Part shown: piece after piece, positions 45,421 to 57,000 of the stretch | Position numbering within the stretch: position 1 is the first letter of the stretch | Layout of the letters: every line of letters starts with the position of its first letter | Notes under the pieces: generated by a model | What the model was told of the DNA's origin: nothing | The model's database searches: none | Seen by the model: the letters and a program-made list of their open reading frames with translations, nothing else | Origin: Anisodus tanguticus | Taxonomy: Eukaryota > Streptophyta > Magnoliopsida > Solanales > Solanaceae | Length of the DNA: 64,000 nt | Assembly (NCBI GenBank): GCA_034509755.1 | Contig: CM067555.1 | Location: forward strand, 46,396,255 to 46,460,254 | Direction: 5' to 3' | Position numbers and translations under genes: made by a program

Positions 45421-46998
45421 GGTGGATAAAAAAGGGGACATAGATCTAACCTTGAATGCCCTATGATAAGCAAATCCAGGAAGATTGATTGGTAGAGCCA
45501 AAAAACCTTGTAAATAAATTGTGTACACCTTTTCCACCATATCAACCCATTGAGGATCAATTTCACTACCTATCATGATTCTTATGATCACTTCAAATTT
45601 AGCTTTCTTCATTTTACTAAGAAACTCAATTGGCTCTTCTTGTATGGCATCCCATTTTTCAAATGAACTCTTCACAACTCCCTCAATAAGCCCAAGGTAC
45701 AAACACAATGCATGTTTGCCTTTTATAGGAGCTGATGTTATTCGACGAATACGCTTGTGTTCTTGGCTTGTAATTCCATGGAGGGCTTTTTTTCCAATTA
45801 GATTTAACACTGATTGAGGCCAGCCCACCTCAAAGTTGTCTATCATCCATCAAGATTTTCTTGCATACTTCTGGTTTTGTGACAATGATGCTTGGTGTTC
45901 CAAACATAAATGCCTTGTACATTCCTCCATGTCCATACCTTCATTATTTCATATTTTGAACCAAATATAAAGAATGTTAGCGCTAAAGAAATCAAATTAA
46001 TCTAGTTAAGACAATATAAAACAAGAACTAGTGATGAAATCAAGAAATTTGTTAAGAGCGTTCAAGATTTAATATATATGTATAAAAAGTGATTTTAACC
46101 TATATACGCAATTTCTGATGAAGGGGTTCAATGAAGCACCTTTTGTCTATGTGGTTCCTCCACTGACAAGAAAACAAAAGAAAGGGAAAAGGTACAAATT
46201 TAGCCCTCTATCTATACTATACGAACTATCTTAAGTTTGTCATCTATTAATCTTTGGAGACATTCATACTCTTGTCGTTAGTAAATCGTCTGGCCATTTG
46301 CCCTTTATTTTAATGGGGCTCTAGCTGGATTGAGTGGATTCCATGTGTCAAAGTATTTTAAGAAAATGTTTCAAATTTTCCCATCTTCTTTTGGTTATGG
46401 TATAAAATGATCCCCCCCAGTGTCATAATTTAGGTTGTAACTCCGTTAAGATTAAGTGAAAATACGCAAGACGACTTGCTAAGAGCAAGGGTACAAATGA
46501 CTCAAAGCATAACAAAAGGGTAAAATGGGTAATGGTTACCCTTTTTCCTAAAATAAAAGATGATGAGAATAGGGAACATACCTAGAGGTAAAGTAGAAGA
46601 TAAATGATTCAGGATCACCATATTTGAATGTTATAAAAAAAGTGAACATCTATGCATATTCCCATAGATGATGAGAATAGGGAACATACCTTGTTTGAAG
46701 TAATTTTTCTAGTATAAAACCAGTCATTTCCTCTCTTTAGCAAACAATAAATGGCAAAAATCACAATTGCAAAAGCTGTGAAAAATATTGATCCAAGATC
46801 ACACTCCATTTTTCACTATTTAGGCAAAACCAAGAAAGGTTTATAATTTTCATATACAAAAGAAAAATATGATTCAATTGGTTTTATAAAGCGTCCATCA
46901 TATACAAAGCAATTTCCATAAATAGACGGCAGATAATAACATAGTGTTGGAATTAACCAATTATGCTTTGTTAGTGGCGGACATACATTGTTAATTGT

Positions 46999-48536
46999 TT
47001 GAATGTTTCATATGGTGTCATCTGCCGCTTCACCCAAATTTTAACTAAATGTATATATCAAGTGATTGATTCGGTTAACAAGTCAGTGGCTAACAACATA
47101 GCGGAAGATGCCTTGATGGATAATTCATTTATCGTAGTGGGTGAGCTTCTTGATAAGCTAACAAAGACGAACCATGCTCGGCATACAAGATTGTCGGAGG
47201 TAGTTGAGGGTGGTCCCTCAAAAGTTTTGTATAGAGAGACATTGAAGAAGGAAGAAGAGAGGGACGATACCATGGCCCAATTGATGACCCAAATGTCGGT
47301 CGTTACCAAACATGTGATGAAAAAAGGGACCAAGAAAGTGAATGTGGCTACTAGCATGGGTCCTAAGCAAGGTGCAATCGAGATGGTACCCTATGATCAT
47401 GAAGGGTACAATGAAAATGAAGAAGATGTGAGCTTCGTGAACAATGTGCAGGGGGGGATTTCCGACGGAACGAAGAACGAAACTTTACGACAGCTTTTTC
47501 GTAGACGTTCACTTGCATCACATCATCTTCAACCAACCTCCACCCGAGAAGCTTGAGCCGAGTGGATGATACGTGGCGTGGTATACCTGATCGTTTAGTC
47601 AACTAATTATCAAGGATCAGGTCAACCGTGGTAATCTAGTAATTAAGGCGGGAATCAAGGTTAGAAGAATTAGCAAGGTGGCCCTAATTGGAGAGAGAGG
47701 AACGAAGGGGAGTGGAGAGATAACAACAACAATGGGCACCAAAACTGAAGCTCCAATCCTTATGTTCCACCTAGGGGGAAAGCTTATCAATAACCTACCC
47801 AACCTCCTCTACCACAATCGGGAGTCTACTAGCGATCCCACTAGTTCAAAGCTTGAAGAAATTATATCCAAGGTGTTGAAATATAAAGACAAGTCCGAGT
47901 CCAACATGAAGGAGCTCAACAATCTTATATCCTCACATTCTACATCTATCAAGCAAATATAAAGTCAATTGGGGAAAATCGCTTCTACACTAAACCCAAG
48001 ACAAAAGGAGACCCTTCCTAGTGATACGGTGGTGAATCTAAGAAATGAAGGGGGAGGGGTGTCTCATTGTCTAGCTATCTCTACTAGAAGTGGGAAAGTG
48101 TTGGAAGAGCCGAAGACGCCAATGGATGTGGTAGATGAGAGGTTGATTGCAGTTGAAAAGCCGAAGAAGAGTGATGACAAGATGGTGGATGATTTTGTCT
48201 TGATTGAAAAAAAGATTATTGACAAAGAAAATGTGCTTGAAAATGAAGAAAGGAATGACAAAGAAGAGGAGGCTCCAAAAGCCTATTCCAAGGCCTCCTC
48301 CTCCCTTTCCACAAAGATTTTCCAAGAGAATCGAAGATGACAAGTTCAACAAGTTCTTGGAGATGCTAAAGAAATTATCGGTCAATGTTCCACTTGTTGA
48401 AGCCTTGGAACAAATGTCAGGGTATGCTAAGTTTATGAAGGATTTGATAACAAAAGAGAGAATGGTGTGTTTTGAGACGGTGGATGTTACGCACCAATGT
48501 AGCGTCATAGTTTCTAGATCCATTGTGAAGAAATAA
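46999..48536 (+). pseudogene. Gypsy gag remnant (several frames)
   Basis: Frames 46999-47556, 47678-47962, 47969-48340 and 48204-48536 in series. Recognisable stretches are MDNSFIVVGELLDKLTKTNH, MTQMSVVTKHVMKKGTKKVN, TSDPTSSKLEEIISKVLKYK, LKELNNLISSHSTSIKQ-like text and IEDDKFNKFLEMLKKLSVNV with PLVEALEQMSGYAKFMKDLI. These resemble the C-terminal gag and linker of Athila/Tat elements. A foreign-looking stretch (GGGGGGGATTTCC onwards, about 47450-47580) may be an insertion. Confidence 0.72.
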
Positions 48537-48539
48537 GAG

Positions 48540-48890
48540 GATCCTGGTGATTTCACTATTCCATGCACCATTGGAGTGTACCAATTCGCAAAGGCCCTTT
48601 GTGACCTTGGAGCAAGCATCAATTTGATGCCTTTCACTATTTTCAAAAATTTAGGCTTGGGCAATCCCCAACCTACAAGTATGAGGTTACTCATGGCGGA
48701 TAAGATGATGAAAAGACCAACGGGGATCATATATGATGTGCTTGTGAAAGTTGATAAATTTATCTTTCCCGCTGACTTTGTGATATTGGAATATGCGATT
48801 GACTATGATGTTTCCATAATCTTGGGACATCCATTCTTAGCGACGGGGAGAGTAATATGTGATGTGGGAGTTGGAGTTTTGTATGAATGA
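48540..48890 (+). pseudogene. Gypsy aspartic protease remnant
   Basis: ALCDLGASINLMPFTIFKNL holds the DLGAS active-site version of the aspartic protease, followed by MRLLMADKMMKRPTGIIYDV, KFIFPADFVILEYAIDYDVS and IILGHPFLATGRVICDVGVG. The GHPFL block is the expected second half. It joins gag in frame if the TAA at 48534-48536 is ignored. Confidence 0.88.
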
Positions 48891-48928
48891 TGAAGAATTT
48901 ACCTTCCATGTATGCTATGAAATAATCT

Positions 48929-50127
48929 ATGGACATGGGGGTAATTTCGGTGATTGATGATGATGTTGAGTTAAATGTCGAGGTTGATGTCATTGAAGAG
49001 GCCTTGATGGCGGTTTTGTTGAATCGTGATGATGAGGTAGTTGAGGGGATTGCGGACACCGTGCTTGCACTTGAGGGCCAAGGGTCCTATTCTTATGCTC
49101 CTTGGTGTTTGTCCTTGAAAAATCGTGGAGTTCCTCCTCTCAGACCTTCTATTGAGAAACCACATACCCTTGAGCTCAAGACAATTCTAAGTCATTTGGA
49201 GTACAAGTTTCTTGAGCCAAATGACTCTTTCCCGGTTATTATCTCATCAAAGCTCAATGAAAGCCAAGTGAAAGCTCGATTATCGATTTTGAGAACTTAT
49301 AGAAGAGCAATCGGGTGGACTATTGCAGACATCCAATGGATAAGTCCGGGTGTGTGTACACATCGAATTCATCTTGAAGAGAATAGTACCCCAAGTGTTG
49401 AACATCAAATAAGGTTAAATCCTTCAATGCAAGAAGTTGTCAAGAAAGAGATCATTAAGTGGTTAGACGCCAAGGTAGTGTACCCTATTTCTGATAGTGC
49501 ATGGGTGAGCCCCGTGCAATGTGTACCAAAGAAATGAGGAATCACGATGGTCCCTAATGATAAAATGAGTTGATACCTATGAGGACGGTAACCAGATGGA
49601 TGGTTTGCATGGACTATCGAAAGTTGAATAGTGCTACAAGGAATGATCATTTCCCTTACCTTTCATTGATCAAATGCTTGATAGGTTGGCGGGAAAAGCT
49701 TACTATTTCTTCTTGGACGGGTACTCGGACAATAATCAAATTCAATTGCCCCGGAAGACCAAGAAATAACGACCTTCACTTGTCCATATGGTACATTTGC
49801 TTTTTGAAAAATGCCTTTCGGTCTTTGCAATGCTTCCGCCACCTTCCAACGTTCCATGGTGGCTATCTTTGATGATTTAGTGGAAGATGTTATGGAGGTA
49901 TGCATGAATGACTTCTCCGTGGTTAGGGAGTCCTTTGAAAGTTGCTTGGATAATCTCTCCCTAGTATTGAAAATATGTGAAAAGACCAATTTGGTCTTGA
50001 ATTGGGAGAAGTGTCACTTCATGGTCACAGAAGGTATAGTACTTGGTCACAAATCTCCAAGGATGGTATTGAAGTAGACAAGGCCAAAGTTGAAGTGATA
50101 GTCAAGTTGCCTCCTCCAACAACCATA
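48929..50127 (+). pseudogene. Gypsy reverse transcriptase remnant (broken, truncated)
   Basis: The frame 48929-49537 gives the linker and RT start (LPLRPS-like text, then EYKFLEPNDSFPVIISSKLN, RTYRRAIGWTIADIQWISPG, RLNPSMQEVVKKEIIKWLDA). A stop follows VQCVPKK. RT continues in shifted frames: WMVCMDYRKLNSATRNDHFP, then MPFGLCNASATFQRSMVAIF and EVCMNDFSVVRESFESCLDN, where the usual MDD catalytic site has become MND. Confidence 0.85.
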
Positions 50128-50350
50128 AAAATATACACACATATATATTTAAATATAATTTTTAAAATATGTATATAAAAAGTCAGTTTGGTTCGGGTTT
50201 TTTCAGTTTTGTTTTACTTGAAACCAAAACCAAACCAAATATAGTCGGTTTTTAAAATTAAAAATCAAACTAAATAAATATCGAGTTTTTTTCCGGTTTG
50301 GTTTGGTTTGGTTATCAGTTTGGTTCGGTTTTTCAATTTTCCGTGTTCAC
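50128..50350. repeat. CGGTTTGGTT-rich repeat
   Basis: AT-rich start, then many GGTTTGGTT and GGTTCGG units with the inverse ACCAAACCAAA, ending TGTTCACCCCTACTC. Similar wording occurs at 54375-55195. Non-coding. Confidence 0.5.
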
Positions 50351-50379
50351 CCCTACTCTAAACTAAGTCATGTTTACGA

Positions 50380-52062
50380 TTCATGGATGTAGGAAATCAA
50401 AACGGGGAGTTTAAGGTGAAAAATCAGTTTCAGCTCTGCAGATTGAATTTGACGCCAAGAATGATGGATCGTCAAATATTATACAACCCGTCAAAATGGA
50501 CCGTCAATTTCACTTTTGAAATTGACGGCAGACTGTAAAATTCTATGGACCATCAAAATAAGTATGGTCCGTCAAATTCCACCGTCTCAGAATTTCAGAT
50601 TTCTCAATTCACTGGAATTTTGCAAGTTAATGACGGTCTAATTATACGGACATTCAAAATTATTGACGGCCCAGACTCAGACCGTCAAACAAATCGATGG
50701 ACCGTCAAAATATTGACGAACTGTCAATATCATGCCTACAACAAACAATATAAATACGACCTTTAGACTTTAAAAATCAGTTTTTCACTTCTCTCAAGCC
50801 TAACATGAATGTCCTCTTCTCCCATTATCCTCATAACTCAAGGTAAGTCCTTTCCACGTATTTCTATGCTATTTTATCATAGTATAATCAATTCCAAAGC
50901 AAAATTCACTACTCTAAATCTAGAGTTTTTAAGATAAATCCAATTTAAGGTTTCAAGGTGCAATATTTGGAGTTCTTCTTCAAAGTCCAGAATTTTTAAT
51001 ACAAGTTTGGAAGCGAGTAAGGTATGTATAGCTTCTATCTACGTGTAGAGAATCATTGTTCTTCCCCCACACGCGTTTCTATGAAATCATGAAAATTCCA
51101 TACTTAGGGCTTCAACTCTATTATCATGATAACCCTAATTATATATATATATATATAAAAGGGGGAAAAGGGGTAAGCCCGGTGTACTAAGCTCCCACTA
51201 TGAGCAGGGTCCGGGGAAGGGCCAGACTACAAGGGTCTATTGTACGCAGCTATACCACGTAGGATAAGTCGCTCCGCCCAGAGGACGCTACCTTCATATT
51301 TGCATATTGGATTCTTTCTTTCCATGTTCATGTTTCATACCCCGATAAGGTATGAGAAAGCTTTGCTGGTCGGGCCAGGTACCAAACTTCACGTACCCAC
51401 GTGGTGATTCATGTTGTCGATTATGCTACTGCTCTCCACACAAATATACATATATGCAAATTTACAAGTTTACAGATACACAGATTTTATACATGTTTTA
51501 TACTCATGTCAGATCATGTTCATGCTTATGTTCAGTTTCAGTTCATGTCCTATTATTTCATGTGCCTGCTTATTCTTTCATGTTGCTTTACATACAGTAC
51601 AATTCAAATGTACTAACGTCCCTTTTCATGGGGTCTGTACTTCACGATGCATGTACTGAGTTTCATGGAGAAGGATCTACTCAATAGGATTGCCTCAGTA
51701 TCAGCTTTTGGTGAGCCCCTCTCATTCGAGGTGCTAGTCATATATTTTCACATGTCATAATTATTGGTAGAGGTATGTCGGGGTCTTATCCTAGTAAACA
51801 GTTTTGTAGACTCATGTTGTCAGAGGTTTCTTAGACTAGTCTAGTATCATGTCATGTCAGTTTTCCAGTTATTCATAATTATGATATTTTCATATCATTT
51901 CCGCAATATATTTACAGACCATATTTTCAATATATGTTTTAAAAGTCATTACTTTAGTATGTAATGATGCCCATGTTGACAAGCAAGCTATATGGTTCGC
52001 TCGTCCACATGCAGTCAGGCACCGAGTGCCGTATTTCTCCCAGGCCATGATTCGGAGCGTGA
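50380..52062 (+). repeat. Ty3/gypsy LTR-like block (possible solo LTR)
   Basis: 50450-50720 contains many short copies of TTGACGG and CCGTCAA, a feature I associate with long LTRs of Solanaceae gypsy elements. A TATA-like CAATATAAATACG lies at about 50744. The block ends CCAGGCCATGATTCGGAGCG + TGACA, a typical ACA end. No internal gypsy domains adjoin it, which suggests a solo LTR, but I could not find its left end or a target duplication. A (TA)n run is at 51140-51157 and a TS SINE fragment at 51160-51255. Confidence 0.5.
51160..51255 (-). mobile_element. TS SINE, 3' part only
   Basis: On the minus strand: GGTATAGCTGCGTACAATAG, then ACCCTTGTAGTCTGGCCC, TTCCCCGGACCCTGCTCATA and GTGGGAGCTTAGTACACCGG. 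This is the 3' portion of the Solanaceae TS SINE. The tRNA-like head with the Pol III boxes is missing. Confidence 0.8.
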
Positions 52063-52221
52063 CACAAATGTCCCAAACAAATGTCATATCGACGACAAAG
52101 ACCTCAATGACCTGATGAACTGGAAAACTGATCTGGTGGTAAAGGGATATGTATAAGTGAGCGACATCTTTAGGATATGCCGTGTGATGCTCGTATTGAC
52201 GGGGGGAGGAAATATTTCTAT

Positions 52222-52605
52222 CTATGGGCCCCACCGAAAGTCGATGTGGACTTGAGGAATAATTGAGTGGTCGATCAGCGAAGTGATACCCTCTATAGGA
52301 TCATAGCGAAGGTTTACACTAAAATTCCTCTTGATATTAAAGATAGAGGGGATGATTTCGGAGGCCGCGGAACCCAAGTCAATGGCTTGGGTGAGGTCGA
52401 AGGATGAGGGTCGACGATGAACGGAAGTCACAGAAGTAGCACCGAGCTCTTTCCTCATTCTGGCGAGGGTTAGATCGCATGAAGAACCGAAAGAAGATGA
52501 AGAAGTAGACATAGTAAGAATGGAGGTTTGAAAAAGCAAGAAGTTGTGATTACTCGAGAGGAGAAGGTAAGAGTGAAAGTGAGGAGAAGAGATCAGGGAC
52601 ATCAA
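52222..52605 (-). CDS. Uncharacterised ORF, 127 aa (or 98 aa from an inner ATG)
   Basis: The most credible start is the inner ATG at about 52510, giving MSTSSSSFGSSCDLTLARMR, KELGATSVTSVHRRPSSFDL and TQAIDLGSAASEIIPSIFNI. A Ser-rich N-terminus leads to a mixed region. I do not recognise a family. It lies between an LTR-like block and a second LTR-like, TATA-bearing stretch, so it may be the start of an unidentified transposon protein. No introns or partner genes are visible. Confidence 0.3.
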   Translation of the reverse strand: MMSLISSPHFHSYLLLSSNHNFLLFQTSILTMSTSSSSFGSSCDLTLARMRKELGATSVTSVHRRPSSFDLTQAIDLGSAASEIIPSIFNIKRNFSVNLRYDPIEGITSLIDHSIIPQVHIDFRWGP

Positions 52606-52619
52606 ATTTTATAGCCGGT

Positions 52620-53400
52620 TGGGGTAATCTTTGCCCTTGAAAAATGAAGCGGCGTGCCCTGTCAGTAAGGGTCAATCAATGTCTCTGAAAGGGCGTCGTC
52701 GATTGAGTGACTGAATGCATTTAATGATCGACTGACTTGGTTCCCGTGAAAATTTTGAAAAAATCGCATAGACTCTTCCACTTCCTGAACTCATGAAATG
52801 AGGGGTACGGAAAGTGGGGGAATAACTGTATTAAGTGAAAACACCCATGGGATATCTGATGCATCCGGGAACTCAAATGACCCCGAGTTTTTATACAGCT
52901 ATCTCCCACTCCCAACAACCCCCATCACATTAGCCTTCCTAGAACAGAGCGTTGCGGCACGCATGAGCACAATGACATTTGCATGCTCACATTATCATCA
53001 CTATAGGGGAGCATAATAGTCTAGTTTTGTCTTATATATACAAGACTTAGAAGAGAAGGAAGACACATTGTATTCTCTAAGCTTACACTTGTAACCAATA
53101 TTCTCTCCCTCAGATCAATATACCAAAGCACTTGTTCATTATTCATTTGTGATATAGCATATTTATTAATTTTATTTACTTATTATTTTACTTACTAAAT
53201 TTTGTATTCTTTACTCGTATAACCTAGCTCGTGATACCGAACACATTAAGGAGCTCTCCGGATCGGATATGATCTACTTGTCTTTAAAACCTAGAATATA
53301 AATCTCTAACTGTGTTTTTTTGTTAGAATCATTTTCACTGGAAAACATCTTTATTGCAAAAGTTCTTGTTAGTTCATAAGCTTCATTGACACGCTTCATA
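52620..53400 (+). repeat. Possible LTR or promoter-bearing repeat
   Basis: About 53028-53036 is a clear TATA box (TCTTATATATAC). It is followed by AGAGAAGGAAGACACATTG, TTGTAACCAATATTCTCTCC and AGATCAATATACC, the style of an LTR R/U5 region or a transcript leader. The boundaries and family are unknown. Confidence 0.35.
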
Positions 53401-54374
53401 ATATAACTCAGGAGCTTACTCTGATGGCTTTGCCAACTTATTACGTCGGTACTCGAGCTACACTTGCTTATTTAGCGAATTATTCAATTCTTGTTATTTG
53501 GTTTTTTGATCATATTGTCATGTTATATTTCGTATTCATTCAATTTAATCATCTCAATTTGCGTGTCCAACAACCACGTATACAAATTCAACTATATCGT
53601 TTTACGGCAACGGGTAAGCACACACCAACATAAAATGACACTTTTCATCGTTACATGCCAAAAAATTAACAATACGATATAATAAAATTTAAAGTAACAA
53701 TAAAAAACAGTGTATTTAAGGCAATAATAATACAATAGATAAAACCAATTCAATCAAGCTGTAAAACGTGACTCAGTTTTCAGTCTATATACGTTTCTTA
53801 TAGCTAAAAAAGAAACGGGTCCAATTAGAACAACTACTGGCTTCTTAGACTAAAAAAGTTGCATGCAAAGTGCAAATTCTCAAGCTTTCGCCTAGTTAGC
53901 ACGATTTTTCTCTAAAAGTCTCACACCATTAAGAGAATTCTCACTTTATTAGTTGTGTTCATATAAAGGAAAGCATGTTTTAGAAAATAAATCATTTTCT
54001 AGTAATCAAATACCAAAATATATTTTTCAAGAAAGATTTTTTGTACTAAAAGGGGAAGAACGACTATGTTTGTTATGTTTTCTTTGATATCCATTTGAAA
54101 TAGATTCTAAATTTTAGAAGGTGTGGGACATTGTTGTTAAAAGCCATCGCTTTCGCTCGTCGGCAGAAAATTTCAACTGTGTTTTCAAGTTCAAACACAA
54201 GTTCAATTTCTAATTCTCTTTTTAAAATTAACTTCAAATACTACATTTTTTAAATATCAAGCAATGATGCCCAAACGCCTACTATGTATTTGAGGAGAGG
54301 TGAAGTGGGTGACTGGGAAAATCATCTATCTCTTGTTATGGTGGATAGACTTTCATATATCACACAAGAGTATG
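53401..54374. other. Intergenic, no gene seen
   Basis: AT-rich; short frames only. A MITE-like end (GATGCCCAAACGCCTACTA) occurs near 54266. Confidence 0.4.
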
Positions 54375-55195
54375 GGTGGGCTAATATCAGTTCGGTTTTG
54401 TATCCGAAAAATATGAATCGAATAAAAATCATTTTTTAAAAAAAAAAAAACCGATATGTTCGGTTTATATCGCCGAACGTATCAGATTATATCGGTTTTT
54501 TCTAGTGGGGCGGGTCGGGTCGAGGAATTTTTTATTTTTTTTTAAAAAAATTGAATTTTCAAAACTGAAATTGACATTCACACCTATACTACCATGAAAT
54601 TTCGACGTTGAAATCTATTGTGTATCGTGAGATGTTTAATAAAAAAAAGGAAAATTAGAAATCGATTTGAGGGAAAACACAAATTGATTGGGAAAACACA
54701 AATTGATTGGGAAAACAGACATTTTCGTAAAAATTGGATGCGCTAGCAATTTGGGTCGGCCCCGTCTCGAAAAATACCCAAAATCAAAAAACAATCGGGT
54801 AAAACGGACATCCGAGCGCAGAGTTATGACCATTTAAAGTTTCATCAATTTACAACTACTTTCTGTCCCTACATTTTATGTCAATGCTTCCATGATATGT
54901 TCATGCCGCATTCGACTTCCATAAAAGCTTCATAGATTGACTTCAATGACTATAATTCAAGAGATAGTAGTAGCCTAAAATAAAAAATAAGAATAATTAT
55001 ATATTTAATTCGGTTTTTTCGGTTCAGTTGTATCCAAAATTAAAAAATCGAACCGAATCACTAAATCCTGATTCGGTTCGATTTTTCAAAAATTTGTTTT
55101 TTTTTTAAAAAAAAACGAGAAAAAACCGAACCGAATTTTGGTTCGGTTCAGTTTTTTCGGTTCTTCGAGTTTTTTGCCCACCCCTACAGAAGAGA
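54375..55195. repeat. Repeat bounded by GGGTGGGC, rich in CGGTTCGGTT
   Basis: The left end GGGTGGGCTAATATCAG and the right end TTTTTTGCCCACCCCTAC are inverted to each other. Both halves have GTTCGGTTT and AACCGAACCGAA motifs. The middle (about 54590-54960) is unrelated and may be an insertion. Confidence 0.45.
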
Positions 55196-56196
55196 AGTTG
55201 AAAGAATCGGCTTGACATTCAAGTTAAATGTGAATAGTACTCAAAAGTTAGATTTAAATGAATTAGCATCATATAGGTCCTAAAGATGATAAACCGCTCC
55301 TCACTAAAAGATTTTCTTTTCTCAAAGCTAGAACGTTTGTCTTATTCTTGTGAAATTATAGTAACAGAAATTGAACATTTTCACATAGTGAGCAATAAGT
55401 TAAACTTACAATCAACCAAGTATTCATTTTCTAATATTATTTGATTCAGATCACAATTACCTTAAAACAGTTTTCCTTTATAAACTTGTCTAATCAATGA
55501 ATGAGATCTGATCCGACACGCACCCAAACATTATTTTTGAAGAATACAAACAACTCATGCTTGAACCATCTCAAACTGCTTTGCAGTTCTAGAGGACCCT
55601 AAACGAAAAGAAACAAAGATGTCGAATCTAGACACGGCTAAACTACAAGAGATTGTTCATAAACAATTTTTAAAAAAAACAAGTAAATTCTTTACCTTAA
55701 ATCAAAGGTCCATGTCTCTCACATTGAAATCACAATTGAAGAAAGTAAAAGGCAAGCCCAATGCACAAAGCATCAGTGAGTCATTGCTCAAACCCATGAC
55801 CTACAGGTCACAAGGAGACAACTTTACCATCGCTCCAAAGCTCCCCTTCACAACGGAAAAAAGTAACAACAGAAAGAAAAAAAAATGTGCTTAGAGAGCC
55901 CGTGGCTAGGTGCATATAATTTGCAAATTCAATTTTATTGATAATAATACATCCTTGTAGGTAGTAAACATGATGTATCTCAGACCTAAAGGCAGATTTA
56001 ACCATACCACCAACAAGGTTTATATTACAAGAACTCAACACAATCAAACGAACTTAACAAACAACCACACATACATAGTACTGGAATTTGCTCCATCCAT
56101 AGGAGAGTACGCAAGGTTCACTCACAAGGAGAGCTTTATGATACAGAAAACAACAACTCATTAGCGAGAAACTACAGCTATATACGGCTGTAAACT
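55196..56196. other. Intergenic or 3' flank
   Basis: The open frame at 55619-55894 (Lys/Ser-rich, ending in a Lys run) shows no family features and is not called. The last part may be the 3' UTR of the minus-strand transcript below. Confidence 0.4.
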
Positions 56197-56451
56197 TCAT
56201 ATATAACCATTACACAGAACAGCAACCTCTGAAGATTGAGAATGAGAAATGGACATCAATTGTGTCCTGAAATCCTCTGCTCCGTCCCTTGAAGCCGCTA
56301 TAGTATCGTTTGAGCTGCAAGAATTCTCCACACGAACTATGTCTGGTAGCAAGTTGGATATAGCGATGAGCAATTCACGTGCCACCTCGAAAGGAGCCTC
56401 TTCTCCAAGTGCTCTATTTTCCATAAAATGCAGATCCTTCCTCTGAATTCT
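56197..56451 (-). CDS. Possible small or terminal exon, unidentified (75 aa from ATG)
   Basis: On the minus strand an acceptor (CATTATAG, ending at 56452) is followed by an open frame RIQRKDLHF and then MENRALGEEAPFEVARELLI, AISNLLPDIVRVENSCSSND and AASRDGAEDFRTQLMSI, ending ...CNGYI. A possible upstream exon ends at 57589 with donor AAAG/GTAACC; joined to it, no ATG precedes Met at 56424. It may thus be a 75-aa protein with a spliced leader, or the last exon of a gene whose other exons I missed. I do not recognise the family. Confidence 0.35.
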   Translation of the reverse strand, partial: RIQRKDLHFMENRALGEEAPFEVARELLIAISNLLPDIVRVENSCSSNDTIAASRDGAEDFRTQLMSISHSQSSEVAVLCNGYI

Positions 56452-56522
56452 CTATAATGCCATATACAATATAAAACTATTAGCTAAGTTTACACGGGCA
56501 TGATGACTGATAACCATCAGAA

Positions 56523-56645
56523 GCTATGTTGCTTGGACTCTCCAAAAATGTTGCGGTACTCATGTCACATCCTCCAGAAAATGCACAACTTTTGGAGAAC
56601 ATGACACGCACCCGTTAACATTTTTGAATAGACCGAGCAACATAG
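56523..56645. mobile_element. Foldback MITE, copy D
   Basis: CTATGTTGCTTGGACTCTCC at the left, ATAGACCGAGCAACATAG at the right, centre ATCCTCCAGAAAATGC. Same family as the three copies around GDC-H, about 14 kb away. Confidence 0.8.
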
Positions 56646-56781
56646 ATCAACAACTAGTAGTTAGTTGATGCCCAAAAGCAATAATAGTATCGCTTAATCT
56701 TCTATTGCCAACATCTCTTCCTACATTGCCTAGAGGCAAAAGAGTTATGAAGCCTATTTAATTGTTTCTTTTTTATAAAAG

Positions 56782-57000
56782 ATAAATTCACGAGAGCAAG
56801 TGGTACATGGTTCGAAACTAGGTGAATAATAGGTCCATCCCCTTAAATATCAAGGCACTTTCCTACTGCAAGGCTCTGCTCTGCCCTTCCCCTAGAATCC
56901 ACTCCTGGTAGGAGGGTTCGAACTCGTGTGGCGTGCGTATAAACCACACATCACGAGTTCTGTTGTTACCACTAGACCAAAGTCCTAAGGGCAGATATCA
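56782..57000 (-). mobile_element. tRNA-derived SINE (SolS-like)
   Basis: On the minus strand the head reads GGACTTTGGTCTAGTGGTAA (A box) and then CACACGAGTTCGAACCCTCC (B box GAGTTCGAACC), spaced about 50 bp apart as in a tRNA. The body follows (TAGGGGAAGGGCAGAGCAG, TGGACCTATTATTCACC). Family assignment beyond tRNA-derived SINE is uncertain. Confidence 0.72.

Larger units (their letters stand above)
42844..46809 (-). pseudogene. Cytochrome P450 pseudogene, CYP88 (kaurenoic acid oxidase-like)
   Basis: Exon remnants, high to low: 46809-46690, about 46665-46582, 45938-45451, 44597-44373, 44287-44201, about 43865-43745, 43168-43044, 42948-42844. The start MECDLGSIFFTAFAIVIFAI is a membrane anchor. 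Landmarks are MFGTPSIIVTKPEVCKK, GWPQSVLNLIGKKALHG, LPGFAYHRAFK, the I-helix AGHETTAHTATWA, PSRWD, the heme motif FGAGPRLCPG and the end TYLPIPSPTDNCLARLKK. CYP88A enzymes act in gibberellin synthesis at the ER. Breaks: a one-base frame shift at about 45845; a stop and shift in exon 4 (near 44560) plus lost residues before ISLSDEE; no exon with the ETLR (K-helix) segment; and exon 2 lacking its LPPGD.GWP part. The pattern resembles CYP88; subfamily cannot be settled by eye. Confidence 0.85.
46999..50127 (+). mobile_element. Truncated Ty3/gypsy body, Athila/Tat-like
   Basis: A plus-strand remnant with gag, protease and RT parts but no recognised LTR next to it. It stops abruptly near 50127, inside RT (EVDKAKVEVIVKLPPPTT), where an unrelated AT-rich repeat begins. 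RNase H and integrase are missing. The wording RLNPSMQEVVKKEIIKWLDA and SDSAWVSPVQCVPKK is typical of the Athila/Tat group. Confidence 0.85.

Noticed and set aside
48071..48730. 219-aa minus-strand open frame
   Set aside because: Lies antisense to the gypsy gag/protease; composition is that of the complement strand and no domain is seen.
51352..51687. Overlapping open frames of 71-111 aa
   Set aside because: Inside a gypsy LTR-like block, low-complexity Tyr/Phe/Ser-rich text without homology.
55619..55894. 91-aa open frame
   Set aside because: Lys/Ser-rich, ends in a Lys run, no motif, no splice or promoter context; likely chance.
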